This document shows positions 21,960 through 32,309 of a stretch of 64,000 nt of DNA, in pieces. Numbering within the stretch: position 1 is the first letter of the stretch; each line of letters begins with the position of its first letter. A program made the position numbers and the translations under genes. The notes below the pieces were generated by a model that saw nothing but the letters and a program-made list of their open reading frames with translations, was not told the origin of the DNA and searched no databases. This stretch comes from Anaspis maculata (lineage: Eukaryota > Arthropoda > Insecta > Coleoptera > Scraptiidae), in the NCBI GenBank assembly GCA_949128115.1, contig OX421963.1:87181602-87245601 (forward strand). Reading direction: 5' to 3'.

Positions 21960-23810
21960 TATTGCATGAAATATATTCATATTTTTTATTAGAACTGTAA
22001 AAAATAGTAACAAAATAAATGAAGTAAAAAATGCAACAAAAAATATAATTTCAAAACAGAAATTGCATTACAGCCTTCATTCTTCTGCGTTCTGAAACAT
22101 AATATACAGTATTTTATTCATAATGAGGTTTGTAAATACGAATGCAGAAAACTTACCGCCAGGAGAATGATGCGAAAAATAAACTGTTGACTTAGCACCC
22201 ATTTTATCTTTCTGATGGCACCAACCGCGACTTACTTGTCGCCAGGAACAACCCTACTTCTTTGTCGATTTCCGTATCCGTCCAATTTAATAGGGCAGCT
22301 GCAGGCGACCAGTACATAAAAATGAAACATCTAATAATGAGTATCACTTCATAAAAGTCGCCCCCTAATCCCTCCCTGAGGGTGAGGGGGCATGAATAGC
22401 AGAACACAACACATAACCATTAAATGCAATGTGTAATAATAAATGTATTCGACTTACCAAGTTACCTGTGACAAAAATTAATCGAACTAATTAAGAAATA
22501 ACGTCTCTGCACTCTGAAAGTTTCTGCTTCAGAAGAGTAAAAGACCAGACCACAAGACCGTTTCCCACTGGAAGCAAAAAGCCGCGAAACACTGCCAAAA
22601 ATTGACATAATTCTCACTGACGCTCTCTTGACAGCCAGCTCTGTCAACCTAGCAGCGAATACGCAACTAAACGCAAACGTTTTTGCACGTAAAATCAGCA
22701 CTTCAGCCCATTCTCAGCTTTACTTGACTGGAAATGTTAGGATATAGCTCGGTAATTTTGATTTACGCCGACTCCATGTCTCATCACCCGTTGATCTGGA
22801 TTATACTTACAACAGCATGATTTGGTAATTTGCGATTTGACGTTGGCTACATTTCCCGCGCGGATTTCAAATCTCTATCTTAACTACCATAAATTAAATT
22901 AAATTCTATTTTCGCCCTAATAAACATATTTTCTAGATGGGATTCAAATTGGTACAATATACATAGATTTGCATTTATTTTCCTCAGCTCGTCTACCAAA
23001 GTTAGCTGGCAACTATGGATGGCAGTCATGTACAGTACGTTTTTTAATCAAAAAACCACCACCTGTTGCTTTCAGTTGGTAGAAGGAAAAAATTCCTGTT
23101 GCACGATTAATGTTGTTCTGTTGACGTTAGGTCAAAAAAGAAAAAATGTCAGGGGTGTCATGCCCGTCAGGTCATTCCAATTCGAAACTCAAAAAGCTGC
23201 TTTGACAAGACTTGGTCTTTCCTAAGTATTTCCCGACATACATACTTAGTATGCCGAGAAATTGAAACGCGAGTTGAAAATATCGTTGGTGAAATCTATT
23301 ACGGTCGAAACAGAAGATAAAAATTGTGTTGCAAACCTTTGGCAAGAGGCACTCGTCAAGTTTTTCAGCAGAACAGTGGCAAAAAAATATCCCTCACTGC
23401 AGAAAATTGATTCATAGAGACTGGGACAGAGACATGGGGAATTTTAGCATCAAGGACATTCCACCAATTATAATAAGTTTGGCAGAATCCGACCCATCGG
23501 ATGCAGAATTGGCTGATTCTTCTGCTTCAGACTTTGAAGATGAATCTGGTGATGCACATGAGGTTGCTACTGGAACTTCTGATAATGACGACAAGGATAT
23601 TAGCGCGATCGCAGTATTCACGGGCACCGCAAATTATCTACAAACTTCACACAGCATATTTTTTTGACATAAACCTGTGTCAGTGTGAAGTGCGACAATA
23701 ACCTAAATAATTACAGACCGTCTGTACTCTCAACAGTGTCAAAAAAATTCCTAAATTTCCACACTAGACAGCGTTGCCGTTGTTCTTTTGAAGGTAGAAT
23801 GCGACGTTGG
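21960..23810. other. anonymous DNA, no gene identified
   Basis: No recognisable protein domain. A 113-codon plus frame at 23326-23667 is acidic and serine-rich near its end (SDPSDAELADSSASDFEDE) but has no family match I can name. On the minus strand four GTAAGT-type motifs (reverse of ACTTAC at about 22151, 22230, 22453 and 22806) could be splice donors. Confidence 0.4.
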
Positions 23811-23811
23811 T

Positions 23812-24120
23812 GGTTTTTCAATGGGGCCTTGCAATTGAAAAACTCAACGTGAGGTCGCCACTACTGTAGGGGGCGCCTACTTCGATGAAGCGGCCGTAAC
23901 GATGGAAAAAACAGGGGAGTTTGAGTAGTTTGATCAGTAACTGACAGTGACTGGAAACGTCAAGCAAGAAACAGAGGTTATCCAAGTTTCAAATCAAGAC
24001 ATAAAGTGACGGACGTCGGTCGCTGAAGCGTCAACGCCGTCAAAATTCTCGAATTTGCCCCCAACGGTTGTGGCGCCCTCGGTGTGTGAAAGTGGCAGTG
24101 CAAGGCCCCATTAAAAAACG
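23812..24120. mobile_element. short inverted-repeat element (MITE-like)
   Basis: AATGGGGCCTTGCA at 23820 is exactly inverted at 24099-24112. Looser pairing extends a few bases outward and, weakly, inward through GGGGGCGCC against GGCGCCCTC. No clear target duplication was found and there is no ORF. Confidence 0.55.
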
Positions 24121-24135
24121 TACTGTAGGTAGGTA

Positions 24136-24270
24136 CCATCGCGTGCAAAAAAATCTAGTACAGAGAGTGAAGCGGAGTGTACTGATTTTGGCTTGATGTC
24201 ACTGTGACAGCCGGCCGAAATCGGTACACTCCACTTCACTCTCTGTACTCGATTTTTTTGCACGCGATGG
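24136..24270. mobile_element. near-perfect hairpin MITE (TA target)
   Basis: Arms of about 60 bp pair almost perfectly: CCATCGCGTGCAAAAAAATC against its inverse, then TACAGAGAGTGAAG against CTTCACTCTCTGTA. They enclose a loop of about 20 bp. TA lies on both sides at 24134-24135 and 24271-24272. At 135 bp with no coding capacity it fits a mariner-type MITE, and its RNA would fold into a long hairpin. Confidence 0.8.
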
Positions 24271-24349
24271 TACATTAAATGTCCTTGGCCTGGAGACAAT
24301 AATTATCATCAGCTTTGTTCAGTAGTCAACATGAAAAATAGGATTAGGT

Positions 24350-24840
24350 ACATTTAACACAAAATCTCGACACAAATATTTTTGCACATGATGAATGTCT
24401 GTTAGTTGTAGGTTCAAAACTCCATTTTTTTTTTCGTACGACTTGAGACAAACATTTAATGAGCATTGGAAGTTGTACATTTCTTTTCGCAAATGACATA
24501 TTAATGTCCATTGCATATTATGAACTGATGGCTTATTTCCATATATCAGCTGAATGTTCAATTCACATTTAGAAATGCACATTTCTTTCCAAATATCAGA
24601 CGAATATTCAATGCACATTTAAAAATGCACATTTGTTTCCACATATGAGACGAATATTTAATGCACATTGTGAATTGCTTATTAGTTTTCATATATTGTA
24701 AAGATATTTGATGTACATCCAGAAATGAATATTTGTTTGCAAATATAAGACAGATATTGATCCAATATACGTAATATTTAGCCAACATTGTAATATTCCG
24801 GCAATATTTGGAACATATTAGGTGAATATTGCTTGCTACT
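24350..24840. repeat. degenerate tandem repeat, period about 61-62 bp
   Basis: Successive units share AATGCACATTT, a spacer with CATAT or AAATATCAGACGAATATT, and the next AATGCACATT. About seven to eight diverged units can be followed. The reverse-strand open frames across it are by-products of the periodicity. Confidence 0.7.
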
Positions 24841-24859
24841 GGGGAATTCTGTCTTTTGT

Positions 24860-25880
24860 TTTGTAATTTTGATATTTCTTGACCAAGCGTCGTGGTTGGC
24901 AGTGTTCCGTCTTTCAACCACCATTTTGAATTCTGACATTTTGACCATTTCAAAACTGGTGTTTGTAGCCGATTCAATTAGATAGGCACTGAAGCAAATA
25001 TAGTTTGAATTGACAAATAAATACAAATGGCAGGCGAGAAACTAATCAATGACTGCGTTCTTATCGCAGCTTTGGATCCGATCGAAACTCTATCCGATCG
25101 GGTCGATCCGCTTGAAACAGCCAATATAAACTGTCGGGATTGAGATTTCAATCGGATCGAGGAGTTCAAGTCGATCCGGTGCTTTGGCCGGCTTGGCTTG
25201 AGTCGAGCGGATCGAGGCTTGCATCCGCTCGTATTTCACCCGATGTGAACGGGATGGGATTGAAGTGACAGATGACTAACTTGTAAACAAAGCGTTATTT
25301 TTACGGAATCAAGGGATGCCTTCCAGTAATTGTAAATAAAATACACCAAGAAAATTCAAAATTAATATCTTTTCCGGTTGGCGCAGTTTGACGCGTTTTA
25401 AACCATGTTGTTGTCTCTCATAAATTCTAACCTAATTCTAAAGTAGTGAAATAGGATTGAGCGAAGCGGATCGAACGTGCGACGATAAAAACGCGCTTGA
25501 CTGGGGCCACTCTGGATCCGATCGAAACTCGAGCGGATCGAACGCTGCGATAGAAACGCAGTCAATAAAATAAGTAATCAACCTTTTTTTCAAATCGCTA
25601 TATCTTTGTACAGGATGAATCGATTTGGGTCGTTGTTGTTTTGGTTTGTTAGAGGAAATCTGTTCTTTCCAAAACCATCATTATAGTTACCATCGCAAGA
25701 ATCGCAAGAGCGTTTATAAAAAATGAACGAGCTCAAAAAATGGTATATTTTTACTTGCCTCCGCCATTTTGAATCTTGAAGTTTCGTTCATTTTGTTGCT
25801 TGACTTTTACAACCTATTCATTTGACTATTCAGTGATACTTAGTTTGCTAAAATCGGAGGAATAACAAATATTTGGCGAG
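24860..25880. repeat. dispersed repeat copy interrupted by a TIR element
   Basis: 24860-25050 and 25567-25880 together are colinear with 16990-17350, and the break coincides with the termini of the element at 25051-25563. The 16990 copy therefore serves as an empty site. Confidence 0.55.
25051..25563. mobile_element. non-autonomous TIR transposon, 3-bp target duplication
   Basis: Left terminus GACTGCGTTCTTATCGCAGC and right terminus ending GCTGCGATAGAAACGCAGTC are inverted repeats, flanked by AAT on both sides. The GATCCGATCGAAACTC motif recurs inside in both orientations. A 3-bp duplication is typical of PIF/Harbinger-type elements, though AAT is not their usual TWA target, so the superfamily is tentative. 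No transposase is present. Confidence 0.7.
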
Positions 25881-26249
25881 GAAAATAAAACAGTCAGGTT
25901 TTTGCTAGGCCCACCCAGTAGGTACGTCCCTTTTATGATGAGTAACACTTGTATTCCAGGTACATTTGAGAAACAGTTTGAGAAATCTCAAAGTGGTTTG
26001 TTTCACATCAATGAGCATCGGATGAGGAGTATGTGTGCTAATTTTCATGTTCCGACCTATTTTGGTTCATAAAACAGAATTTCTCGATTTTTGATCACCC
26101 TGTAGGCATCTGCAAAGGGGTTACTATCGTAGAGACACAGTTCGAAATAAGGGCATTGGTCCGTATAACAATCCTGCCGGATGGCATCGCGATACCACGG
26201 GAAGCAACTTTCAGGCCATTCCAAGCGAAAACATCGGTTCGATTCATAG

Positions 26250-27411
26250 TGTGAGCGACACGAAGGGTCTAGCACGCTAAAGTCGGCCCTGTCCAGGTGG
26301 GGAACGCAGTTGGCAAGACTGCGAGAGTCGTCGGAACCAGCCGACGCGCCCCGACGGCCGACCTGGAGAGCAGAGGATGAGCACATGGCGACCGGTACTC
26401 GTGAACGAAATATTTAGCTCATGTGATTGTGGAAAATAAAATAAAAGGATTGAGAGATTTGTACCCGAGTGCTGTGTTACATCATTTGCGCACCTACACA
26501 AAAGATCGCTTATATCAGAAGTGTGTCGTAAATCTTGCCCACACCGCATCGTTGTTACCTGACTTGAGGAAAATGGATGAGGAAAGACGCGAAAAACACC
26601 ATGGCGGTCGTCGCCATCACAAAAGAAAACACAAACACCGCGATCGCAGACAAAGGAAGCGAAAGAGAAGCCATCGAACATCCTCGTCGTCGTCTGCGAG
26701 TTCGACCTCTTCGGAAGAAGTACGGCCAAGGAAGTCCGCACGCAGAGTTGCGGAAACACCCCAGGAAACACAAGCCGAAAATTCCAATACACAACGTTTA
26801 CAAGTAAGAACAGGTACAGAGGATGGAGTCTTGGATTCGGTGGCACCGCTCGAGGACACTTCGCCCTTGGACCTCTCTAGGAACGCTTCGGTTCGACCGC
26901 AGGAAATTCAAATCGAAAATTTTATAGCGCTGATTATTTGATGGTGGAACTTCATGGTATTCTTATTAATCTTTTGTTTTCTTCTCCTTTTACTTTTACT
27001 GACTTGCGTTTGTTTTGCAAGGATTGGATGCTCGGTTTGGCACCTCGAGTCAGGAGGGCCGAGGAGGCAGGACAATTGCTGCAAATGGACCGTATCGAGA
27101 AAAATTCTCTTCAAGTAGCAGCGAGCTGATTGTCAGGATCGCCGAATGTGAGCGACACGAAGGGTCTAGCACGCTAAAGTCGGCCCTGTCCAGGTGGGGA
27201 ACGCAGTTGGCAAGACTGCGAGAGTCGTCGGAACCAGCCGACGCGCCCCGACGGCCGACCTGGAGAGCAGAGGATGAGCACATGGCGACCGGTACTCGTG
27301 AACGAAATATTTAGCTCATGTGATTGTGGAAAATAAAATAAAAGGATTGAGAGATTTGTACCCGAGTGCTGTGTTACATCATTTGCGCACCTACACAAAA
27401 GATCGCTTATA
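26250..27411 (+). mobile_element. compact LTR element with identical 265-bp LTRs
   Basis: Two direct repeats, 26250-26514 and 27147-27411, have the same length and are identical in every base I compared. Both start TGTGAGCGACACGAAGG. ATAG at 26246-26249 and 27412-27415 is a 4-bp target duplication. ATCAGAAGTGTG just after the left LTR resembles the GTGTCAGAAGTGGG primer-binding region of gypsy elements. The interior is only 632 bp and has no pol, so this is a TRIM-like non-autonomous element. LTR identity implies recent insertion. No clear polypurine tract was seen before the right LTR. Confidence 0.85.
26573..26941 (+). CDS. small Arg/Ser-rich ORF inside the compact LTR element
   Basis: From the ATG at 26573 the frame encodes about 122 residues. 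It begins MDEERREKHHGGRRHHKRKH, a strongly basic His/Arg/Lys stretch, followed by a serine run and an acidic/Pro/Thr-rich tail, and stops at TGA 26939-26941. Past that stop the same frame reads WWNFMVFLLIFCFLLLLLLL, a clear membrane-span-like segment, before further stops. I do not recognise the family. The basic N-terminus could bind RNA, replacing Gag nucleocapsid, but that is inference. The longer open frame starts at 26423 inside the LTR. Confidence 0.45.
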   Translation: MDEERREKHHGGRRHHKRKHKHRDRRQRKRKRSHRTSSSSSASSTSSEEVRPRKSARRVAETPQETQAENSNTQRLQVRTGTEDGVLDSVAPLEDTSPLDLSRNASVRPQEIQIENFIALII

Positions 27412-27589
27412 ATAGGATCATAATAACCTGGAATAGTGGAGAAGAAAAAAAATTTTTTGATGATGATCCCCACATGACTGTTTTTTGTAACTTTGCCTAT
27501 TTGAAGATTGGCACCTTTCCAATATATGACAAAAAAATGGTGAAACAGTCATAAGGGCCTTGTGAGGCCCAAAACCTCGACAACTTCGA

Positions 27590-28195
27590 TTGTATTCTTT
27601 CGGTGATTGGTGGGAAGCTGGGATCAAATCTGCCAAACATCACTTGAAGGGGGTTGTAGAAGAACAGAACTATACCTTCGAAGAATTCCAAACTCTCTCG
27701 ATCGAAGTTGAGGCCATTCTCAACTCACGGCCATTGTGCTCGTTGTCATCGATTCCAGACGATGGTGTCGATTATTTGACACCTAGTCACTTTCTAACCG
27801 AAGCTTGTCTTTTATCACCTTCTGAGATAAACCTCTGAAGGGCCATTGAATCTTCTCAACCGCTGGCAATTAGTTGCCCGTGCTTGCGTGCTTTACAATC
27901 CTTTTGAAAAGCGTGGAGTAAAGAGTACTTGCACTCTTCAATTCAACGCTTTAAATGGACTACGTCACGTCCAAACATCGAAGAAAATGATTTGGTTTTT
28001 GTTACCCAACAGTCGTCTTCGCTCAGTTGGCCGCTTGAGAGAGTAGTACGAATTTTCCATGGTGATGACAATGTCGTGCGGGTAGCTGCAGTTCGACTTG
28101 GCAAGGCAACTTTGACGCGCCCGGTGAAGAAGTTAATTGCCTCACCTCGTGAAGACTTAGGAATGAGTTTTGTTTTAGTTTTAGTTTCCTAAAGC
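27590..28195 (+). pseudogene. BEL/Pao integrase C-terminal part (continuation of 12235)
   Basis: The 82-codon frame at 27590-27838 starts near FGDWWEAGIKSAKHHLKGVV and contains EFQTLSIEVEAILNSRPL and YLTPSHFLTEA, the end of the BEL integrase core. After a frameshift, 27929-28192 gives the C-terminal domain (DUF5641 type): PNIEENDLVFVTQQ, LSWPLERVVRIF and VRVAAVRLG. It ends with RPVKKLIA. This joins exactly onto the integrase half that breaks off near 12235. A PPT-like GGGTGAGGAGGGG and the 3' LTR follow the duplicated copy. Confidence 0.88.
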
Positions 28196-28209
28196 CTAGG
28201 CCTGAAGTC

Positions 28210-28460
28210 AAGAGTACTTGCACTCTTCAATTCAATGCTTCAAATGGACTACGTCACGTCCAAACATCCCAAAAAGTGATTTGGTTTTTGTTATGCAACA
28301 GTCGTCTTCGCTGAGTTGGCCGCTTGGGAGAGTGGTACGAATTTTCCCCGGTGATGACAATGTCGTGCGGGTAGCTGCAGTTCGACTTGGCAAAGCAACT
28401 TTGACGCGCCCGGTGAAGAAGTTGATTGCCTCACCTCGTGGAGACTAAGGAATAAGTTTT
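28210..28460 (+). repeat. tandem second copy of the BEL integrase C-terminal domain
   Basis: 28210-28460 repeats 27921-28171 with an offset of 289 bp and about 95 percent identity, again encoding LSWPLGRVVRIF...RPVKKLIA. The two copies are separated by about 40 bp (CCTAAAGCCTAGGCCTG and surroundings). BEL integrases carry one such domain, so this is a local duplication. It is younger than much of the other decay in the element. Confidence 0.88.
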
Positions 28461-28529
28461 GTTTTTGTTTACTTGATTTTACTTATATTTTATTTCAAAA
28501 TCTCTCAATTTTGGGTGAGGAGGGGTTTA

Positions 28530-28875
28530 TGTTTAGTTCAAATTCACATATTCCACATTGTAGTTTATCGAGTTGGCAACGGATTATTTCTGTTTTTAAT
28601 TCGGTTGTCAAGTAAACAGAGCTGAAAACACACCCTAGAAACCGTCAGGTTTTTCTTTTTGGTTGCATAATAAGTATGTTCTGAATTTATTCATCCAATT
28701 TTTTCTGTGTTATCCTGAGTTCACCTGTGATTTGCCTTTTTATATCGTATATTGCCTACATGCCGTCTGCTAGAACCTCACAACAGGAGTCGACTCCCTT
28801 CAAGATCTCAAACAGCGTTATGTAAGTACTCTCAGTTTTATTTCCTGGTCAAACTCAGCGTACTTATATCCCTCA
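28530..28875 (+). repeat. 3' LTR of the dead BEL/Pao element
   Basis: It begins TGTTTAGTTC directly after a polypurine-like tract (GGGTGAGGAGGGG at 28514-28526). It matches the split copy at 2788-5523 through to TATCCCTCA. It contains a GTAAGT donor-like motif, as does the 5' copy. Confidence 0.8.
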
Positions 28876-29560
28876 TCGGCAAAGTGAAAATCTCCCTGTC
28901 TGAGGTACAATTTTCGAGAAAAGGCTGGAGCCTCGAGTTTGAATTACCCTGTACCTACATATAAGTGTATACATACAAGAAAGATTTCTTCCGCACTATA
29001 TTATTATACAATAGCATTATTTCGCACTGCCGTTCTCCTTGCTCCAGAGCTCGCGGGAAAAAATAAAATATGAAAATAACTCCCCGCGCTCTCTCGCGCC
29101 GGTCGTCGGTCCTAAATTTAAATTGCTGATCAGTTTATCCGGTTGGAAAGTTCCGGCCTTTTGTAAAATGTGCTCCGTGCCGCGCTCTTTTGCTCTTTTT
29201 ATAATTCGTGCGCCAGAGCGGCTAGGGCTCGAATTACGCTTCGTTTGGCGCTTCCCCGGCTCTCTTTTTATTAAGTCTTCTTATTGCCGCCCGCGCGCCC
29301 GTGCGCTCTCCGCTTTATTATAATCAACTCTGTTGGGCGATGGAAAAACGCGAGGGATGAAAGGGAATATATTAAAAAAAAAGAACGTGCGGAAAAGCGC
29401 CCGGAGCGTCCAGGTACAAATTCAATCCGAAGAGGAAAAAAGCTCGTGGAAAATCTGAGTGTGCAGTGTGCAGGCCTGGTTTTATGGAGGCATAGGTAGG
29501 TCGTGCCGTGCAGCTTCGTGGAAATATATAAAGCTATATCTTAATCGATTCCTAGGCCAG
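28876..29560. other. anonymous GC-richer DNA between BEL and old gypsy
   Basis: No recognisable gene. Runs rich in CGC and GCG occur near 29080-29320. The open frames at 29039 and 29284 show no motif. Confidence 0.4.
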
Positions 29561-29568
29561 CAAGGACC

Positions 29569-30309
29569 ATGAAAAATGATGGTGAAACATTGGCGTCTGC
29601 GACTCAAGATAGGAGTTCTTTGACACTCTGGTACAACAACATTTATTTGTTCCATCAAACTATTTTGAATTTCGGGGAACTTGCGTCCGACAAACTGGGG
29701 TGTACTGATGCGACAAAACATCGCATTGTCACTGGTACTATTTTGCCTTTCAAACAAAAAATATCAATCTGATGCAACCTTGAACAGTTTGCGCGGGGCA
29801 AATTTCTTAAGCTCAATTGATCTAGCAAAGGCTTTCTGGCAGATACCTCTAGAGGCGTCATCTTGTGAAAAAACGGCATTTTGTTTCCCAGGCCCAAGAT
29901 TATTTGAATTTGTTGTGATGCTTTTGGATTTCCAACAGTCCGCAGACACTTTGACATGTCATGAAACGTATTTTGGGTCCCGCTCTTCTTGGTGAGCAAG
30001 TATTCATTTATTTGGACGATATTATTGTCGCTTCTCCCGCCTTTGAGGCTCACATTCAGACGTTGAATGTTGTTGCATCCTTGAATAAAGCCAAGTTAAC
30101 CATTCATTTGGAAAAATGCAATTTTTGTCGTCATTCATTGTCCCTTTTGGGATGTGTTGTGTACCAGCAAGATTAAGAACTGATCCCAACAAAGTTCAGC
30201 AACTGTTGACTATCACACTCCTCGGACAATAACTGAAATTGAACGGGTGCAGGGCCTTGTCAGTCACTATAGTCGATTCATCAGGAACTATGCCACACTA
30301 TCCGCACCG
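29569..30309 (+). pseudogene. old gypsy element, piece 1: reverse transcriptase
   Basis: The frame at 29569-29772 ends LGCTDATKHRIVTGTILPFK, the segment just before RT in gypsy Pol. After a deletion, 29681-29995 gives ANFLSSIDLAKAFWQIPLE and the following EKTAFCFPG block. 29961-30176 carries FIYLDDIIVASPAFEAH with the catalytic YLDD preserved, then LEKCNFCRHSLSLLGCVV. Frames shift twice and stops occur. The segment LVSHYSRFIRNYATLSAP is cut at 30309 by the fold-back element and resumes at 32310. Confidence 0.85.
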
Positions 30310-30554
30310 GTATCCGGAAAAAACGCCCCCAGCAAAACACCCCCGGAAAAAACGCCCCCGGAATAAACACCCCAGGAAAAAACACCCCCAAAAATATAAC
30401 CCCGGGAAAAAACACCCCCGAAAAAATCGCCCCCAGAAAAAAGTCCCCAGGAAAACCGCCTATGAGAAAAAAGGCTCCCGAAATAAACGGTGCTAAGACA
30501 ATTTGTCGTAAGCGAGGACGCAAGAGGAACGACAAAAAACAAAAAGCCACTAAA

Positions 30555-31945
30555 GTCCTCGGAGCGTAAGGGGGCTTATAACACATGAAACCATAATGAG
30601 ACTCAATAAAGGGCTCTAAAAAAACATTAGCAAATACAAAGAGGTCAGATAGAGTTCCGAAAGTCATGAAAAAAGCAAGGGGGCTCAGCAGGACTACAAA
30701 CGATATTGAATACACAAGGGGACCTTATGAAGCTTCAGATAACAAGGGAAGGCAAATGGCGCCAACTGCTTCTCTGACAACCAATAATAGTTTGAGTGGC
30801 AGGCTAATTATGGCTCCATACTATACTTGAGAGACAAAGGGGCCCGATAGGGCTTTGAATACCACATGAAGGCACAAGCTGCTTACTACTGCTCTGAAAG
30901 CCACGAAAAGATGTAAGGGAGCCCAGCGGAGCTTTAAGAGACGTTGAAAGAACAAGGGACCCCAATGAAGTTATGGGCACACACAAGAAGGCAACAGGGG
31001 GCTTACTGGAATTCTGATAGCCAATAAAAAACATTGAGGGGCTCATTAGGGCTCCAAGCTACACTTACGGACCCAAGGAGGTCCAATAGGACTTCGAATA
31101 TCACCAATGCAGAAGGTGCTCATGACTGCCCCGAAAACGGGTGTAAGGGGGCTCAGCAGAGCTTCAAAAGACATTGAAGGAACAAGGGGGCTTAATGGAG
31201 CTCTGGATAACCCAAAAAGGCAAAAGGGACGTACTGGAATTTTGACAGCTGAAAGGAAACACAAGGAGGCTCACTAGGGCTCCAAACTACACTGGCGAAC
31301 GCAACGGGGTCCGATAGAGCTCCGAATATCACATGAAGGCACAAAGGACTTACACTAGGGCTTCAAGCAATGCAAGAACGCACAAGATGGCTTAATGGAA
31401 TTCTGAAAGCCACGAAAAAACATAATAAGGGGGCCAATCGTGCATGTATAACACAAGATGGCAAAAGGGGGCTTAGCGGAATTCTGGAAGCCATTAGGCA
31501 CATAAAAAGGGTTCATTAAGGTTTCACATTATACCGTATGGTCAAAAACTTTCCTCCTCTAGGCAGGCTGTGGCCTGGCCAAAATCAGCCTCCTTTGCCT
31601 GCTAATGACCAGACCACAGCCTGCCTTGAGGAGGAAAGTTTTTGATCATACGGTACTTACAGACACCAGGAGGAGGCCTAATTTGGGACCCGATATAACA
31701 TAAATGCACAAGGGTCTTACTAGTGCTCTGAAAGACTCGGAAAAGTGCAAGGGGGCTCAACAGAACTTCAAACTTTATTGAAGACACAAGGAGGCCTAAT
31801 GGAGGTCTGTATAACAAAATTACGCAAAATGGGGCTCACTGGTAGGTACCTAGTCCGTGAGCCATGAAAAAAACGAGGAAAAAACATATGAGGGGGCTCA
31901 ATAGAGCTCCAACTACACTTGAAGACACAATGGGGCCCGATAGGG
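30555..31945. repeat. internal minisatellite of the foldback element
   Basis: Units of about 38-44 bp share AAGGGGGCT, a short variable part, GG.CTC or GGAATTCTGA, and CAC.AAGG. At least two to four unit types recur in order (for example CTCATTAGGGCTCCAA..ACAC, then CCGATAGGGCTTTGAATA, then TTACTGGAATTCTGA.AGCCA), giving a higher-order period near 165 bp. About 30 diverged units are visible. Confidence 0.8.
31532..31655. repeat. strong hairpin inside the foldback element
   Basis: TACCGTATGGTCAAAAACTT at the left pairs with its inverse at the right, and pairing continues through TTCCTCC and AGGCAGGCTGTGG, giving arms of about 45 bp and a 30-bp loop. It interrupts the minisatellite and looks like a separate small insertion. 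Confidence 0.8.
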
Positions 31946-32110
31946 CTTTGGGGTCGATGGAATGATTGTGTAGAACTTTTAGAACTGTTTTATTTCGTGT
32001 CTCGAATTTTTACAATTGAACATTAACTGACGTCGCGTCGTCTTCTGTTTCTCCACGGCAACTCCAAGCGTCGCGATCGGACGTCTCACTACAGGGCTCC
32101 GGACATGAGT
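31945..32110. other. non-repetitive patch within the foldback element
   Basis: A stretch unlike the surrounding minisatellite, beginning near GGGGTCGATGG and ending near CTCACTACAGGGCTCCGG. It may be a solo LTR or a small insertion. No defining ends were found. Confidence 0.35.
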
Positions 32111-32309
32111 TTACGGCACAACGCTGCTCCGGAAGTCATGGAAAATTCAACGGGGAATAGGGCTTAAATTACATTGAAGACAACATAGGGGGGCGTTTTT
32201 TCCAGGGGCGTTTTTCCCGGGGGTGTTTTTTCCCGGGGGTGCTTATTCCGGGGTCGTTTTTTTTAGGGTGTTTTGCTGGGGGCGTTTTTTCCTAGATCCG
32301 TCCGCACCG

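Larger units (their letters stand above)
30310..32300. mobile_element. foldback-type transposon with 9-bp target duplication
   Basis: TCCGCACCG occurs at 30301-30309 and again at 32301-32309, directly flanking the element inside the gypsy RT frame. The left terminus (30310 to about 30490) is a tandem array of a 15-bp unit like GGAAAAAACGCCCCC. The right terminus (about 32190-32300) is the same array inverted. Long TIRs made of short tandem units plus a 9-bp duplication are hallmarks of foldback (FB) elements, which are MULE-related in Drosophila. The interior is itself a degenerate tandem array. No transposase ORF is present. Confidence 0.88.

Noticed and set aside
24319..24977. Minus-strand frames with repeated Cys/Met text
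   Set aside because: They are produced by the 61-62-bp tandem repeat and have no conserved domain.
29039..29499. Two open frames in GC-rich DNA as a host gene
   Set aside because: No domain, no convincing start context, and composition bias alone explains the lack of stops.
30239..30496. Open frame of Lys/Pro/His/Arg pentapeptide repeats
   Set aside because: It is a translation artefact of the 15-bp foldback subrepeat. It starts in gypsy debris and runs into the insertion.
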